Assembly (NCBI RefSeq): GCF_014646895.1
Contig: NZ_BMOD01000001.1
Coordinates: forward strand, 119,172 to 183,171
DNA from: Deinococcus roseus
GTDB lineage: Bacteria; Deinococcota; Deinococci; Deinococcales; Deinococcaceae
DNA: 64,000 nt
Direction: 5' to 3'
The position numbers were made by a program, and so were the translations under genes. Positions 50,857 to 59,551 of this stretch are shown one piece after another. The number at the start of each line of letters is the position of its first letter. Position 1 is the stretch's first letter. Below the pieces are notes generated by a model that searched no databases, was not told the origin of the DNA, and saw nothing but the letters and a program-made list of their open reading frames with translations.

Positions 50857-50987
50857 TTCATCCAGAGCGTGTCAGGGACCTGGCCCGAAAACCTGCAACT
50901 ACACACCCGCAGGCAGAGCACGCAGCAACCCGCCCCCCATTTCGGGCAAGGTGCTCTCCAGCCACCCAAGGAGCGGTTAAGGATGAC
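50857..50987 (+). ncRNA. SAM-I riboswitch (S-box) upstream of metH
   Basis: Conserved blocks are present: TCATCCAGAGCG, GGGACCTGGCCCGA, the P2/P3 region, GCAGCAACCCG and CGGGCAAGGTGCTCTCCAGCC. The outer stem P1 pairs TCATCC (50858-50863) with GGATGA (50981-50986). The 3' strand overlaps a ribosome site (AAGGA) just before ATG 50988, and there is no terminator, so SAM probably blocks translation. A TTGACC box at 50799-50804 may belong to the promoter. Confidence 0.92.
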
Positions 50988-51014
50988 ATGTCGGGTGGAA
51001 AGATGGAGGATCAC

Positions 51015-54000
51015 ATGCACAAACCCCCCATTCGTGAATTGCTCAGAGACCGCATCCTCGTTTTAGATGGTGCGATGGGCACCATGATCCAGCAGTTCAA
51101 ACTGTCTGAAACAGACTTCTGGAACAAAGAACTCATTCAGGCGGGCATTGGTTGCAACCTGAAAGGCAATTCGGATCTGCTGAACATCACCCGCCCGGAT
51201 GTGATTCTGGAAATCCACAAACGCTATCTGGAAGCGGGCGCAGACATCCTGGAAACCAACACCTTCACGGGAACCAGAGTTGCCCAGAGCGATTATGGCA
51301 CCGAAGGCTTTGTGTACCAGATCAATTATGACGGTGCCCGTCTGGCAAAGCAGGCTGCAGACGAGTTCACTGCAAAAACCCCCGAGAAACCCCGTTATGT
51401 GGCCGGAGCCATCGGACCCACCAACAAGACCCTCAGCATCTCCCCCAAAGTGGAAGATCCCGGATTCCGGGGTTACTCCTGGGATGAACTGGTGCGGGAT
51501 TACATCGAACAGGTGACCGCCCTGCTGGATGCAGAAGTGGATTTGCTGCTGGTGGAAACCACCTTCGACACCCTGAATGCCAAGGCTGCCCTGTACGCCA
51601 TTGAAGAGGTGTTCCAGAGCACTGGAAAACGTGTGCCTCTGATGGTGTCTGGAACCATCACGGACGCTTCCGGGCGCACCCTGAGTGGCCAGACTGCCGA
51701 GGCTTTCTACATCTCCATGAGCCACGCAGACATGCTCTCTGTGGGCTTCAACTGCGCGATGGGCGCAGAGGACCTGCGTCCTCACATGCGTGCCCTCTCC
51801 AAAATTGCCTCGGAATACCTGAGCTGCTACCCCAATGCGGGTCTCCCCAACGCCTTCGGGGAGTACGACGAGACCCCCGAGCAGATGGCTGCTGTGCTGA
51901 AAAGCTTCGCTGAAGAAGGCCTGCTGAACATCGTGGGCGGATGTTGCGGCAGCACCCCGGACCACATTGAGGCCATTGTGAATGCGGTCAAAGACCTCAA
52001 ACCCCGTGCTCCCATTGCCCCCCTGAACCTGCCCAATTACAGCGGTCTGGAGGCCCTGTTCATCACGGAAAACACCAACTTTGTGAACGTAGGGGAGCGC
52101 ACCAACATCACCGGAAGCCCCAGATTCTCCAAGGCCATTCTGGCCGGAGATTACGATGCAGGTCTGAAAATTGCTGCCCAGCAGGTCCGCAACGGTGCCC
52201 AGATCATCGACATCAACATGGATGAGGGGATGCTCGATGGTGTGGCTGCCATGGAGCGTTTCATCAACCTGGTCGCCAGCGAACCCGAAATTTGCCGGGT
52301 GCCCATCATGATCGACTCCTCCAAATGGCAGGTGATCGAGGCAGGCCTGAAGTGTTTCCAGGGCAAGTGCATTGTGAACTCCATCTCGCTGAAAGAAGGC
52401 GAGGAAGCCTTCAAACAGCATGCCCGCAAGCTGCGCCAGTACGGTGCTGCCGTGGTGGTGATGGCCTTCGATGAGCAGGGCCAGGCGGATTCCTACGCCC
52501 GACGCATCGAGATCTGCGAACGGGCCTACCGCATTCTGGTGGATCAGGTGGGCTTCAAACCCCATGACATCATCTTCGATCCCAATGTGCTGACCGTGGC
52601 CACAGGTCTGGAAGAACACAACGGTTACGCTCTGGACTTCATTGAGGCCACCCGCTGGATCAAGCAGAACCTGCCCGGAGCGCTGGTGTCCGGGGGCATC
52701 TCCAACGTGTCTTTCAGCTTCCGGGGAAACAACCACGTGCGCGAAGCCATGCACAGCGTGTTCCTTTACCACGCCATCAAAGCGGGTCTGGACATGGGCA
52801 TCGTGAATGCCGGGATGCTCGGGGTGTATGAAGACATCGAACCTGAACTGCTGGAAAAAGTGGAGGACGTGATCCTCAACCGCCACGCAGACGCTGGCGA
52901 GGCCCTGCTGCAACTCGCAGAGAAATACAAGGACACCGAGAAAACCAAAGCGGTGGCTGCCTCCTGGCGCAACCAGCCTGTTTACGAGCGCCTGAAACAC
53001 GCCCTGATTCACGGTCTGACGGATCACATCGATCAGGATGCAGAGGAAGCCCACCAGCAACTCGGCAGCCCCCTGCTGGTCATCGAAGGCCCCCTGATGG
53101 ACGGCATGAACGTGGTCGGGGATTTGTTTGGAGCAGGCAAGATGTTTCTGCCCCAGGTGGTGAAAAGTGCCCGTGTGATGAAAAAAGCCGTGGCTTACCT
53201 GACCCCCTACCTGGAAGCCGAAAAACAGGAAGGCTCGAAGGCCGGAACCATCGTGATGGCCACTGTCAAGGGAGACGTGCACGACATCGGCAAGAACATT
53301 GTGGGTGTGGTGCTGGGCTGCAACAGCTTTGAAGTGATTGACCTGGGTGTGATGGTTCCTGCAGAGAAAATCCTGCAGGTGGCAAAGGAAAAGAAAGCCG
53401 ACGCCATTGGACTGTCTGGCCTGATCACCCCTTCTCTGGACGAGATGGTGCATGTGGCCTCTGAGATGCAGCGCCAGGGTTTTAAACTGCCCCTGCTGAT
53501 TGGCGGAGCCACCACCTCACGCGCACACACCGCCGTGAAAATTGACCCGCAGTATGCCAGCCCTGTGGTGCATGTGCTGGACGCCAGCCGTGCCGTGGGG
53601 GTGCTGAGCAGCCTGCTCTCCGTCAACAAAGAGGATTTCTCCCAGCAGACCAAGGCCCTCTACAAAGACATCCGCGAACAGCATGCCGAGAAGAACATCC
53701 GCATGGTGACCCTGCCAGAAGCCCAGGCCAACCGTCCAAAACTGGAGTACAACGACAGACCTGTTCCCAGCACCCTGGGCCGCCAGGTGCTGACCTACAG
53801 CATTCAGGATTTGCGCGAGTACATCGACTGGACCCCTTTCTTCATTGCCTGGGAACTGAAAGGGATTTACCCCAAAATCCTCAACGATCCCAAGGTGGGA
53901 GAGCAGGCCAGAAGCCTCTTTGAGGATGCAGGCAAACTGCTGGACCAGATCCAGGGCCGCCTGGAGGCCAGGGCCGTCATTGGCCTCTACGAAGCTGCAC

Positions 54001-54656
54001 GCACCGGAGACGACCTGCAACTGAGCCTGCATGGAGAACACGTGACCGTGCTGCATACCCTCAGGCAGCAACGCCAGCAGATTGGCAACAACTTTGCACT
54101 GGCAGACTTTGTGGCCGAAGAAAAAGACCATGTGGGCATGTTCGCCGTGACCATCCACGGTGCAGAAGACATTGTGCAGGAATTCAAAGCCCAGCACGAT
54201 GATTACTCCGCCATCATGGTGCAGGCCCTGGCAGACCGTCTGGCCGAAGCTTTTGCAGAAAAGCTGCACAAAGACGTGCGCACCACCCACTGGGGTTACG
54301 CCCCTCAGGAAACCCTGCAAAACGAGGACCTGATCCGCGAGCGTTACCGGGGCATCCGGCCCGCTCCGGGTTACCCTGCCTGCCCCGACCACACCGAGAA
54401 GCGCACCATCTTCAGTGTCCTGAACGCCCAGGAAATCGGGCTGGAACTCACCGAATCCTGCGCCATGTGGCCCCCCAGCAGTGTGTCTGGCCTGTATTTT
54501 GCCCACCCGGACAGCCAGTACTTTGCTGTGGGACGCATTGGAGAAGACCAGGTCAAAGATTACGCCCAGCGCAAAGGCATGACCGTGGAAGAAGTGGAAC
54601 GCTGGCTGCAGCCCATCCTGGCCTATCAGAAAACACTGGTAACAGCCGAAAGTTGA
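51015..54656 (+). CDS. metH: Cobalamin-dependent methionine synthase
   Basis: A 1213-residue four-module enzyme that methylates homocysteine with methyl-tetrahydrofolate through methylcobalamin. In order: the homocysteine module (LDGAMGTMIQ; zinc cysteines in VGFNCAMGAEDL and VGGCCGSTPDHI), the folate module (VGERTNITGSPRF, IIDINMDEGMLDGV), the B12 module with cap and the cobalt-ligand motif DVHDIGKN (about 754) plus IGLSGLITPSLDEMV, and the C-terminal AdoMet-binding activation module (RYRGIRPAPGYPACPDH). I prefer ATG 51015, five bases after GGAGG; ATG 50988, right after the riboswitch, would add nine residues. Controlled by the SAM-I riboswitch. Confidence 0.97.
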   Translation: MHKPPIRELLRDRILVLDGAMGTMIQQFKLSETDFWNKELIQAGIGCNLKGNSDLLNITRPDVILEIHKRYLEAGADILETNTFTGTRVAQSDYGTEGFVYQINYDGARLAKQAADEFTAKTPEKPRYVAGAIGPTNKTLSISPKVEDPGFRGYSWDELVRDYIEQVTALLDAEVDLLLVETTFDTLNAKAALYAIEEVFQSTGKRVPLMVSGTITDASGRTLSGQTAEAFYISMSHADMLSVGFNCAMGAEDLRPHMRALSKIASEYLSCYPNAGLPNAFGEYDETPEQMAAVLKSFAEEGLLNIVGGCCGSTPDHIEAIVNAVKDLKPRAPIAPLNLPNYSGLEALFITENTNFVNVGERTNITGSPRFSKAILAGDYDAGLKIAAQQVRNGAQIIDINMDEGMLDGVAAMERFINLVASEPEICRVPIMIDSSKWQVIEAGLKCFQGKCIVNSISLKEGEEAFKQHARKLRQYGAAVVVMAFDEQGQADSYARRIEICERAYRILVDQVGFKPHDIIFDPNVLTVATGLEEHNGYALDFIEATRWIKQNLPGALVSGGISNVSFSFRGNNHVREAMHSVFLYHAIKAGLDMGIVNAGMLGVYEDIEPELLEKVEDVILNRHADAGEALLQLAEKYKDTEKTKAVAASWRNQPVYERLKHALIHGLTDHIDQDAEEAHQQLGSPLLVIEGPLMDGMNVVGDLFGAGKMFLPQVVKSARVMKKAVAYLTPYLEAEKQEGSKAGTIVMATVKGDVHDIGKNIVGVVLGCNSFEVIDLGVMVPAEKILQVAKEKKADAIGLSGLITPSLDEMVHVASEMQRQGFKLPLLIGGATTSRAHTAVKIDPQYASPVVHVLDASRAVGVLSSLLSVNKEDFSQQTKALYKDIREQHAEKNIRMVTLPEAQANRPKLEYNDRPVPSTLGRQVLTYSIQDLREYIDWTPFFIAWELKGIYPKILNDPKVGEQARSLFEDAGKLLDQIQGRLEARAVIGLYEAARTGDDLQLSLHGEHVTVLHTLRQQRQQIGNNFALADFVAEEKDHVGMFAVTIHGAEDIVQEFKAQHDDYSAIMVQALADRLAEAFAEKLHKDVRTTHWGYAPQETLQNEDLIRERYRGIRPAPGYPACPDHTEKRTIFSVLNAQEIGLELTESCAMWPPSSVSGLYFAHPDSQYFAVGRIGEDQVKDYAQRKGMTVEEVERWLQPILAYQKTLVTAES

Positions 54657-54787
54657 TGGTCAAAAGCGGCTGGCCCTGAGGGAAAAACCCCGTTCCGCAC
54701 ACGCCTTCTGCCTTCGACCTTCAGCCTTCTGCCGCATATCATTTGCCCTTCCCCACCCATTTTGGTTAAACTTGAGGATGCACACGT

Positions 54788-54813
54788 CAGAGGGTCGTGA
54801 AAACGATCCTCTG
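54788..54813 (+). promoter_or_regulatory. Leader hairpin with GAAA tetraloop
   Basis: CAGAGGGTCGT-GAAA-ACGATCCTCTG forms an 11-bp stem with one G-U pair in the 5' leader of the next gene, followed by CGTCTTTG. It may act as an attenuator or protect the mRNA end. A promoter TTGCCC (54743-54748) / TAAACT (54767-54772), 18-base spacer, lies just upstream. Confidence 0.6.
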
Positions 54814-54836
54814 CGTCTTTGTCCAAGGAGAAGCAC

Positions 54837-55334
54837 ATGACCCAGCCCAAAAAAGGCCCCAGCATCAAGCAGAAAAAACTGCCCAAAAAAGTGCAGGAGG
54901 CCATCCAGAAAAACCAGCAAGGCAAGAAGTGGGGCCGTCAGGTCAAAAAGAACCTGGCCCGTCCCGAGTTGCCCCAGATCAAAGCCGATGAGGTTTTCAA
55001 AGACCGTGATGGAAAGAAACACACCTTTTCTGAATCCGCGCTGAAGCGGGTGGCTGCCCACCTGCTGCAAAAGAACAAGAAACAGTGGCGTTACCGCAAT
55101 TTCTCTTTTCCCGTGGTGGGCCACACCGGCAACGAAATGGAAGTCACCTTCGATTTTTATGTCTATGACAGCAACGAGACCATCGTGCGGGTGATTCTGG
55201 TGGTGCCCAGCGAATCCCGCGAACTGTGGGACCGTCTGGGCCTGTTCAAGAAGCAGTTCCCCATGTACCAGCATGAAGTCTGGACCCCCGAAGTGATGGC
55301 TGAATTGCTGGAAAAAAGCTGGCTGGGATACTGA
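54837..55334 (+). CDS. Basic protein of unknown function
   Basis: A 165-residue protein I do not recognise. The first 45 residues are very basic and probably disordered (KQKKLPKKVQEAIQKNQQGK), which suggests nucleic-acid or ribosome contact. The rest looks like one alpha/beta domain (TFSESALKRVAAHLLQKNKK, MEVTFDFYVYDSNETIVRVI, VWTPEVMAELLEKSWLGY). ATG 54837 follows AAGGAG with a 6-base gap; the leader carries a tetraloop hairpin. No signal peptide. Confidence 0.8.
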   Translation: MTQPKKGPSIKQKKLPKKVQEAIQKNQQGKKWGRQVKKNLARPELPQIKADEVFKDRDGKKHTFSESALKRVAAHLLQKNKKQWRYRNFSFPVVGHTGNEMEVTFDFYVYDSNETIVRVILVVPSESRELWDRLGLFKKQFPMYQHEVWTPEVMAELLEKSWLGY

Positions 55335-55385
55335 TCCAGCCCGCCTGGCCCTCAGATTTGGACCGAATCCAAGCTATACTGAGGC

Positions 55386-56210
55386 ATGGATCAATTGAGT
55401 GTTTCACTTCCAGTGAAGGCTTTTGCGTCGCTGGTTCCCCAGGCCAGAGGTGTGGTGATTGTGCACCACGGCTATGCCGAACACCTGCACCGCTACCAGC
55501 ACCTCATCGATCTGGTCAATGAACTGGGATTTCATGCTTTTGGATTTGACCAGCGGGGCCACGGCCACACCACCACACCGCCCACAGCCCTGGTGGAAGA
55601 TTTTGACCGCCACGTGCAGGACAGCCTGGAGTTTCGGGTGTTTCTGCGCGAGAAATACCCTGACCTGCCCGTGATTTTGTTTGGTCACAGCATGGGAGGG
55701 TTGCTGGCTGTGCGCAGTGCAGAAGCCAATCCCAGAGGGGTGGACGGCGTGATCCTCTCCTCCCCTGCCCTGTTGATTGGCACAGACACCCCACCTTTTG
55801 TCAAAACCCTCTCCACGGTGCTGAGCCAGATCACCCCCAATTTGCAGGTGGTTCCGCTGGACTCTGCCAAAATCTCCAGGCGCACCGAGATGGTGGCTGC
55901 TTATGACAGCGATCCACTGGTGTACCACGGCAAGGTCAAAGCCCGCACCGGAGCAGAAATGTTGCGGGCCAGCGCCAATGTCTGGTATGGCACCGCGCAG
56001 TGGAACCTGCCCACCCTGATTTTTCATGGCACCCAGGATGGGCTGGCAGACATTGACGGTTCCAGGCGTTTTTATGCAGAAATCCGCAGCCAGGACAAAA
56101 CCTTCCAGGAATTCGATGGGGGATTCCATGAACTGCTGAATGACACCATTGCCGATGAGGTGTTTGCCCTGATCCACCAGTGGCTGAATGCACGTTTTGC
56201 CAGCAAATGA
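55386..56210 (+). CDS. Alpha/beta-hydrolase, monoacylglycerol lipase-like
   Basis: A 274-residue cytoplasmic hydrolase of the serine aminopeptidase S33/monoacylglycerol lipase type. Visible are VVIVHHGYAEHLHRY (oxyanion loop), FGFDQRGHGHT, the nucleophile elbow FGHSMGGLLA with Ser at about 101, the Asp in LIFHGTQDGLADIDGS and the His in FDGGFHELLND. This set matches the family's catalytic triad. TATACT (55375-55380) ends 5 bases before the ATG and no ribosome site is seen, so the mRNA is probably leaderless. The natural substrate is not determined. Confidence 0.93.
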   Translation: MDQLSVSLPVKAFASLVPQARGVVIVHHGYAEHLHRYQHLIDLVNELGFHAFGFDQRGHGHTTTPPTALVEDFDRHVQDSLEFRVFLREKYPDLPVILFGHSMGGLLAVRSAEANPRGVDGVILSSPALLIGTDTPPFVKTLSTVLSQITPNLQVVPLDSAKISRRTEMVAAYDSDPLVYHGKVKARTGAEMLRASANVWYGTAQWNLPTLIFHGTQDGLADIDGSRRFYAEIRSQDKTFQEFDGGFHELLNDTIADEVFALIHQWLNARFASK

Positions 56211-56319
56211 TCAAAGGAAGCCCCTTCAACTGTTCATGAGAACAGGAATGAAGCATGGGTTAAAACTGAAGCTGGGCTGAAGGTCTCAAACAGAGTACAC
56301 TGAAAAGAGAAAGGTTCAG

Positions 56320-56892
56320 ATGCTCATCCCCCTGTTTTTGACCACCTTGCTGGCCACCACCCCCCTGGAAGTGATTGTTTTTGACAGCAGCTTGCAGCGG
56401 GTGGTGGGCTATGGCAAACAAAATGGCAATCAAATTCGCATCGAATTGCTCGAAGGTTACAGCGGTCCAGTTGTGGGCATGTTTCTGCGAGAAAAAGTCA
56501 CCAGCACTCCGGGTGTTCTGGTGGCAGGTCAATTGACCCTCACCACTGCCAATGGCACCAACACCCTGCAACAGTACCTCAGTGCTCTGGGCATTTCCCT
56601 GAAACTCACGGTGGTCAAAGCTCCCAAAATTCAGAATGATGCTGAGTCTGCTGAATCGGCCGCCTCTGCTGGCAACAACGGGAACGGAAACGGAAATGCT
56701 GGCGGGAATGGAAACGGAAATGGGAATGGAAATGCTGGCGGGAATGGAAATGGGAACGGAAACGGAAACGGAAATGGGAACGGAAATGGGAATGGAAATG
56801 GGAATGGAAATGGAAATGGGAATGGAAATGGAAACGGGAATGGAAACGGGAACGGTAGTGACAACGGCAATGGAAAAGGTAAAAATAAATAA
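56320..56892 (+). CDS. Exported protein ending in a Gly-Asn repeat
   Basis: A 190-residue protein. The N-terminus MLIPLFLTTLLATTP looks like a short signal or anchor. A compact beta-rich domain of about 90 residues follows (LEVIVFDSSLQRVVGYGKQN, GPVVGMFLREKVTSTPG), then an Ala/Ser/Glu linker (AESAESAASA), and about 65 residues that are almost pure Gly-Asn with two AGG breaks, ending in SDNGNGKGKNK. It starts after AAAGG and ends 2 bases before the response regulator gene, so it is co-transcribed with the two-component system. No family recognised. Confidence 0.8.
   Translation: MLIPLFLTTLLATTPLEVIVFDSSLQRVVGYGKQNGNQIRIELLEGYSGPVVGMFLREKVTSTPGVLVAGQLTLTTANGTNTLQQYLSALGISLKLTVVKAPKIQNDAESAESAASAGNNGNGNGNAGGNGNGNGNGNAGGNGNGNGNGNGNGNGNGNGNGNGNGNGNGNGNGNGNGNGSDNGNGKGKNK
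56680..56871. repeat. 6-bp-periodic Gly-Asn coding microsatellite
   Basis: Alternating GGG/GGA/GGC-AAC/AAT codons give (GGNAAY)n over about 190 bp within the preceding gene. The unit is codon-aligned, so slippage would change the number of Gly-Asn pairs without a frameshift. Confidence 0.9.
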
Positions 56893-56894
56893 AC

Positions 56895-57569
56895 ATGCGA
56901 AAGTGGCAAATCCTCCTTCTAGAAGATGATCCTGGGCTTTCAGACCTGCTGACCGACCACCTCAACCAGGCTGGACATCAAACCAGAGCTTGCCGCACCC
57001 TCACTGAAGCCCACCAGCAGCTGGAAGAATGGACCCCCGATCTGGTGCTGCTGGACCTCAATTTGCCTGATGGTGATGGTCTGGATCTGATTCCTTCCAT
57101 TCAGGCCCTGGGCAACCTGCCGGTCTTGATTCTCACCGCCAGGGGTTCTGTTCCCGACCGCGTACAGGGCCTCAACTCTGGCGCAGATGACTACCTGATC
57201 AAACCCTTCGCCATGGATGAGTTTGATGCCCGCATCAAGGCCCTGCTCAGGAGGGTGCATCCCCAGGAGCAAACCCTTTACCTCTCGGGCACCACCCTGG
57301 ACATCAACAAGTGCATGCTGTGGACCGATGCAGGCAATGTGCTGCTGACCGACCATGAAATCCGGGTGATGGAATACCTGATGCAAAATGCCTCGCGGGT
57401 GGTCAACCGGGAAGTGCTGGAGCAGTATGTGTATGGCTGGTACATTCCAGCATCCAACAGCATTGAAGTGCGGGTCTCTGTGCTGCGCAAGAAACTCAAA
57501 CAAATTGAGAGCCAGCTCAACATCCGTGCCCTCAGGAAAGCAGGCTACGCCCTCTTTGTGGAGTCCTGA
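56895..57569 (+). CDS. OmpR-family response regulator
   Basis: A 224-residue transcription regulator with a receiver domain (LLLEDDPGLSDLL, phospho-acceptor Asp in LVLLDLNLPDGDG, ILTARG, Lys in DDYLIKPFAMDEF) and a winged-helix DNA-binding domain (LLTDHEIRVMEYLMQNASRV, IEVRVSVLRKKL, GYALFVES). It starts two bases after the Gly-Asn protein and ends 2 bases before the histidine kinase, forming one transcript. Confidence 0.95.
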   Translation: MRKWQILLLEDDPGLSDLLTDHLNQAGHQTRACRTLTEAHQQLEEWTPDLVLLDLNLPDGDGLDLIPSIQALGNLPVLILTARGSVPDRVQGLNSGADDYLIKPFAMDEFDARIKALLRRVHPQEQTLYLSGTTLDINKCMLWTDAGNVLLTDHEIRVMEYLMQNASRVVNREVLEQYVYGWYIPASNSIEVRVSVLRKKLKQIESQLNIRALRKAGYALFVES

Positions 57570-57571
57570 CC

Positions 57572-58981
57572 ATGGCTGTGGCTGTGGGCATGAAGGGCGT
57601 TCCTTTACGGACCCGTCTGGCCCTTTCATATGCCCTGCTGTCCATGCTGGCTGTGCTGGTGGTGGGGGGCATCAGCATGACCCTGGCCCTCAGGGCACTG
57701 GAGAGCCAGTTTGAAACCCGTCTGAACGAGCAAGCAGATGTGATTGGCGAAGCTTTCAATGATCCTTCCAAAGCTTTCGGGCAGCCGGTGGTGCACACCG
57801 AGGCAGGCATTCAGGTGCAGGATGCTTCTGGTCATGTGGTGTCCTCTTCAGGAACCCTGACCCTGCTCAGCGAGCCTGTGTCAGCTGCACGGGTCACGGT
57901 TCAGGGCAAGTCCTTTCGTCTGGTGCAGCGAAACTGGACACGGGCAGGTCGGGTGCTGGGTCGCATCTGGGTGGCCCTTCCCGAAGACCCCCTGCTGGTT
58001 GAGCGCAACACCTTGCTGATCACCGTCAGCGTGGGAGCCCTGATTTCAGCCGTGTTGACTTTCCTGGTGGGTTTGTTTCTGGGACGCCTGGGACTCATTC
58101 CTCTGGAGCGGGCAGCCCACCATGCCAACAGCCTGCGCCCTGAACAGCAGGTTCTGCTTCCCTACCAGGGTCAGCAGGACGAGGTGTACCAACTGGTCAG
58201 CTCCATCAATGGGCTGCTGGAAAGGACCTGGGCACAGCAGGCTTTTGAAAAACAATTTGTGGGACAGGTGGCCCATGAACTGGGTGCGCCCCTCACCAGC
58301 CTGAGGGGGTATGCAGAACGCCTGCAGGCCCAGAGCCCTGATCCTGACCTGCAAAAAATCATCGGAATTGCCCGGGATTTGCAATTCACTGCCCATGACC
58401 TGATCCAGTATGCCCGTGGACGCACCGAGATGGACCTGGTGCTGCATTTTGTGCATGCCCGTGAATTGCAGCAAAAACTGGAACGGCTGGTGGAGGGGGT
58501 CTCTTACCTGGGGGCCTGGAATTCCACCTATCTGGTGGCCGATGTGGACCGTCTGGCGCAGGCGTTGCGCAACCTGTTCACCAATGCCCGGCGGGTGGTG
58601 GGGCCTGCAGGTCGCATCGAGTGCGAATTGGCTTTTGAGCAGGACCAGGTGGTGTTTTACACCCGGGACAATGGTCCGGGCATCTCAGAGCAGGACCTTC
58701 CCCATCTGTTCGAGGCATTTTATTCTGGTTCAGGAAGTTACGGTCTGGGCCTGAGTGTGGCCCGCAAAGTGGCAGAGCAGCATGGGGGTCAATTGACGGT
58801 GCGCAACCTTCCGACTGGCGGTGCAGAATTCCGGCTTTCCTTGCCCCTTCCCGAAGAAGAGTCTGCGGAAAACCCGGAAGATGACCTCGAAAATGACCTC
58901 GAAAATGACCTCGAAAACGGCATGGAAGACGGGATGGAAAATGACATGAAAAAAATTCAGGATTTGCCCAGACAATCCTGA
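57572..58981 (+). CDS. Membrane sensor histidine kinase
   Basis: A 469-residue partner of the preceding regulator. Two membrane segments (about 15-38 and 150-172) enclose an external region of about 110 residues, followed by a HAMP-like segment. The dimerisation/phospho-acceptor helix reads FVGQVAHELGAPLTSLRGY with His at about 233. The ATPase domain has RNLFTNARRVV, DNGPGISEQDL and GSYGLGLSVARKVAEQHGG. The N box carries Arg (TNARR) where many kinases have Asn-Ala-Xaa-Lys, a common variant. The C-terminus has an added acidic DLEN/GMEN repeat tail beyond the ATPase domain. Confidence 0.93.
   Translation: MAVAVGMKGVPLRTRLALSYALLSMLAVLVVGGISMTLALRALESQFETRLNEQADVIGEAFNDPSKAFGQPVVHTEAGIQVQDASGHVVSSSGTLTLLSEPVSAARVTVQGKSFRLVQRNWTRAGRVLGRIWVALPEDPLLVERNTLLITVSVGALISAVLTFLVGLFLGRLGLIPLERAAHHANSLRPEQQVLLPYQGQQDEVYQLVSSINGLLERTWAQQAFEKQFVGQVAHELGAPLTSLRGYAERLQAQSPDPDLQKIIGIARDLQFTAHDLIQYARGRTEMDLVLHFVHARELQQKLERLVEGVSYLGAWNSTYLVADVDRLAQALRNLFTNARRVVGPAGRIECELAFEQDQVVFYTRDNGPGISEQDLPHLFEAFYSGSGSYGLGLSVARKVAEQHGGQLTVRNLPTGGAEFRLSLPLPEEESAENPEDDLENDLENDLENGMEDGMENDMKKIQDLPRQS
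58883..58918. repeat. 12-bp tandem repeat in the kinase tail
   Basis: GACCTCGAAAAT twice and GACCTCGAAAAC once give DLENDLENDLEN, followed by the related GMEDGMEN. Codon-aligned. Confidence 0.9.
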
Positions 58982-59122
58982 TCCAACACCTGGGTCTTCC
59001 TTCCAGCAGATCCCTGAACCCCAGTCAGGCAATGCCCCTGCTGCCACCCTGCTGGCTTTGCTGACTTTGTTTTAGCGGGTTGCCCTGAAGTCAAAATTTT
59101 CGAATTTCTTTACGCTGGTCAG

Positions 59123-59551
59123 GTGATTTCATCCAGATCTTGCAAGTCTTTTCATTCGCATGCACAGGGCATGACCCTGCTGGAAGTGTTGCTGGCTCTT
59201 TTTTTGTTGTGTGTGGTGGTTTTGAGCAGCTTTGAGTTGCAGAACACCAGCAGCCTTGCTTCTGTGAAAGCCCGTGTGGTGCAGCAAGCCTCCCAGGTGG
59301 TGTCCAGTCATTTGGAAGAATTGCGCGCCGCGCCTTTTGAGGACGTTCCCGGATTGTGCTCAACCGGGCTGGCGGTTGCAACAGGTGCAGCCAGCAAGAC
59401 CCTCTCTGTGCATTGTTCCCTGGTGCCCTGTTCCGAATCCGCAGGAAAGCTCATCTGCCCTGGGCAGGATGTGGCAGCCTATCAGGTGACTTACAGGGCA
59501 TTGCATCAGGAACGCATTGTGCTGGAGGTGGTCTCGGTGGTGGCCAGATGA
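59123..59551 (+). CDS. Type IV pilin-like protein, minor prepilin
   Basis: A 142-residue protein with a prepilin peptidase site after Gly (HAQG, then MTLLEVLLALFLLCVV) and Glu at position +5, so it should be processed by PilD and inserted in a pilus or pseudopilus. The body has four cysteines that may form disulfides. The start is GTG 59123; TACGCT ends 6 bases before it, suggesting a leaderless mRNA. Its stop overlaps the next start (ATGA). Confidence 0.85.
   Translation: MISSRSCKSFHSHAQGMTLLEVLLALFLLCVVVLSSFELQNTSSLASVKARVVQQASQVVSSHLEELRAAPFEDVPGLCSTGLAVATGAASKTLSVHCSLVPCSESAGKLICPGQDVAAYQVTYRALHQERIVLEVVSVVAR

Noticed and set aside
51063..53453. 796-residue minus-strand open frame opposite metH
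   Set aside because: Antisense to metH, an artefact of codon bias.
54695..54735. CCTTCTGCCTT-type runs, also near 35416-35465, as a defined repeat element
   Set aside because: They are low-complexity and share no clear borders, so I do not annotate them as features.
56680..56871. Possible CRISPR-like repeat
   Set aside because: The period is 6 bp, codon-aligned and without unique spacers; it is a coding microsatellite.
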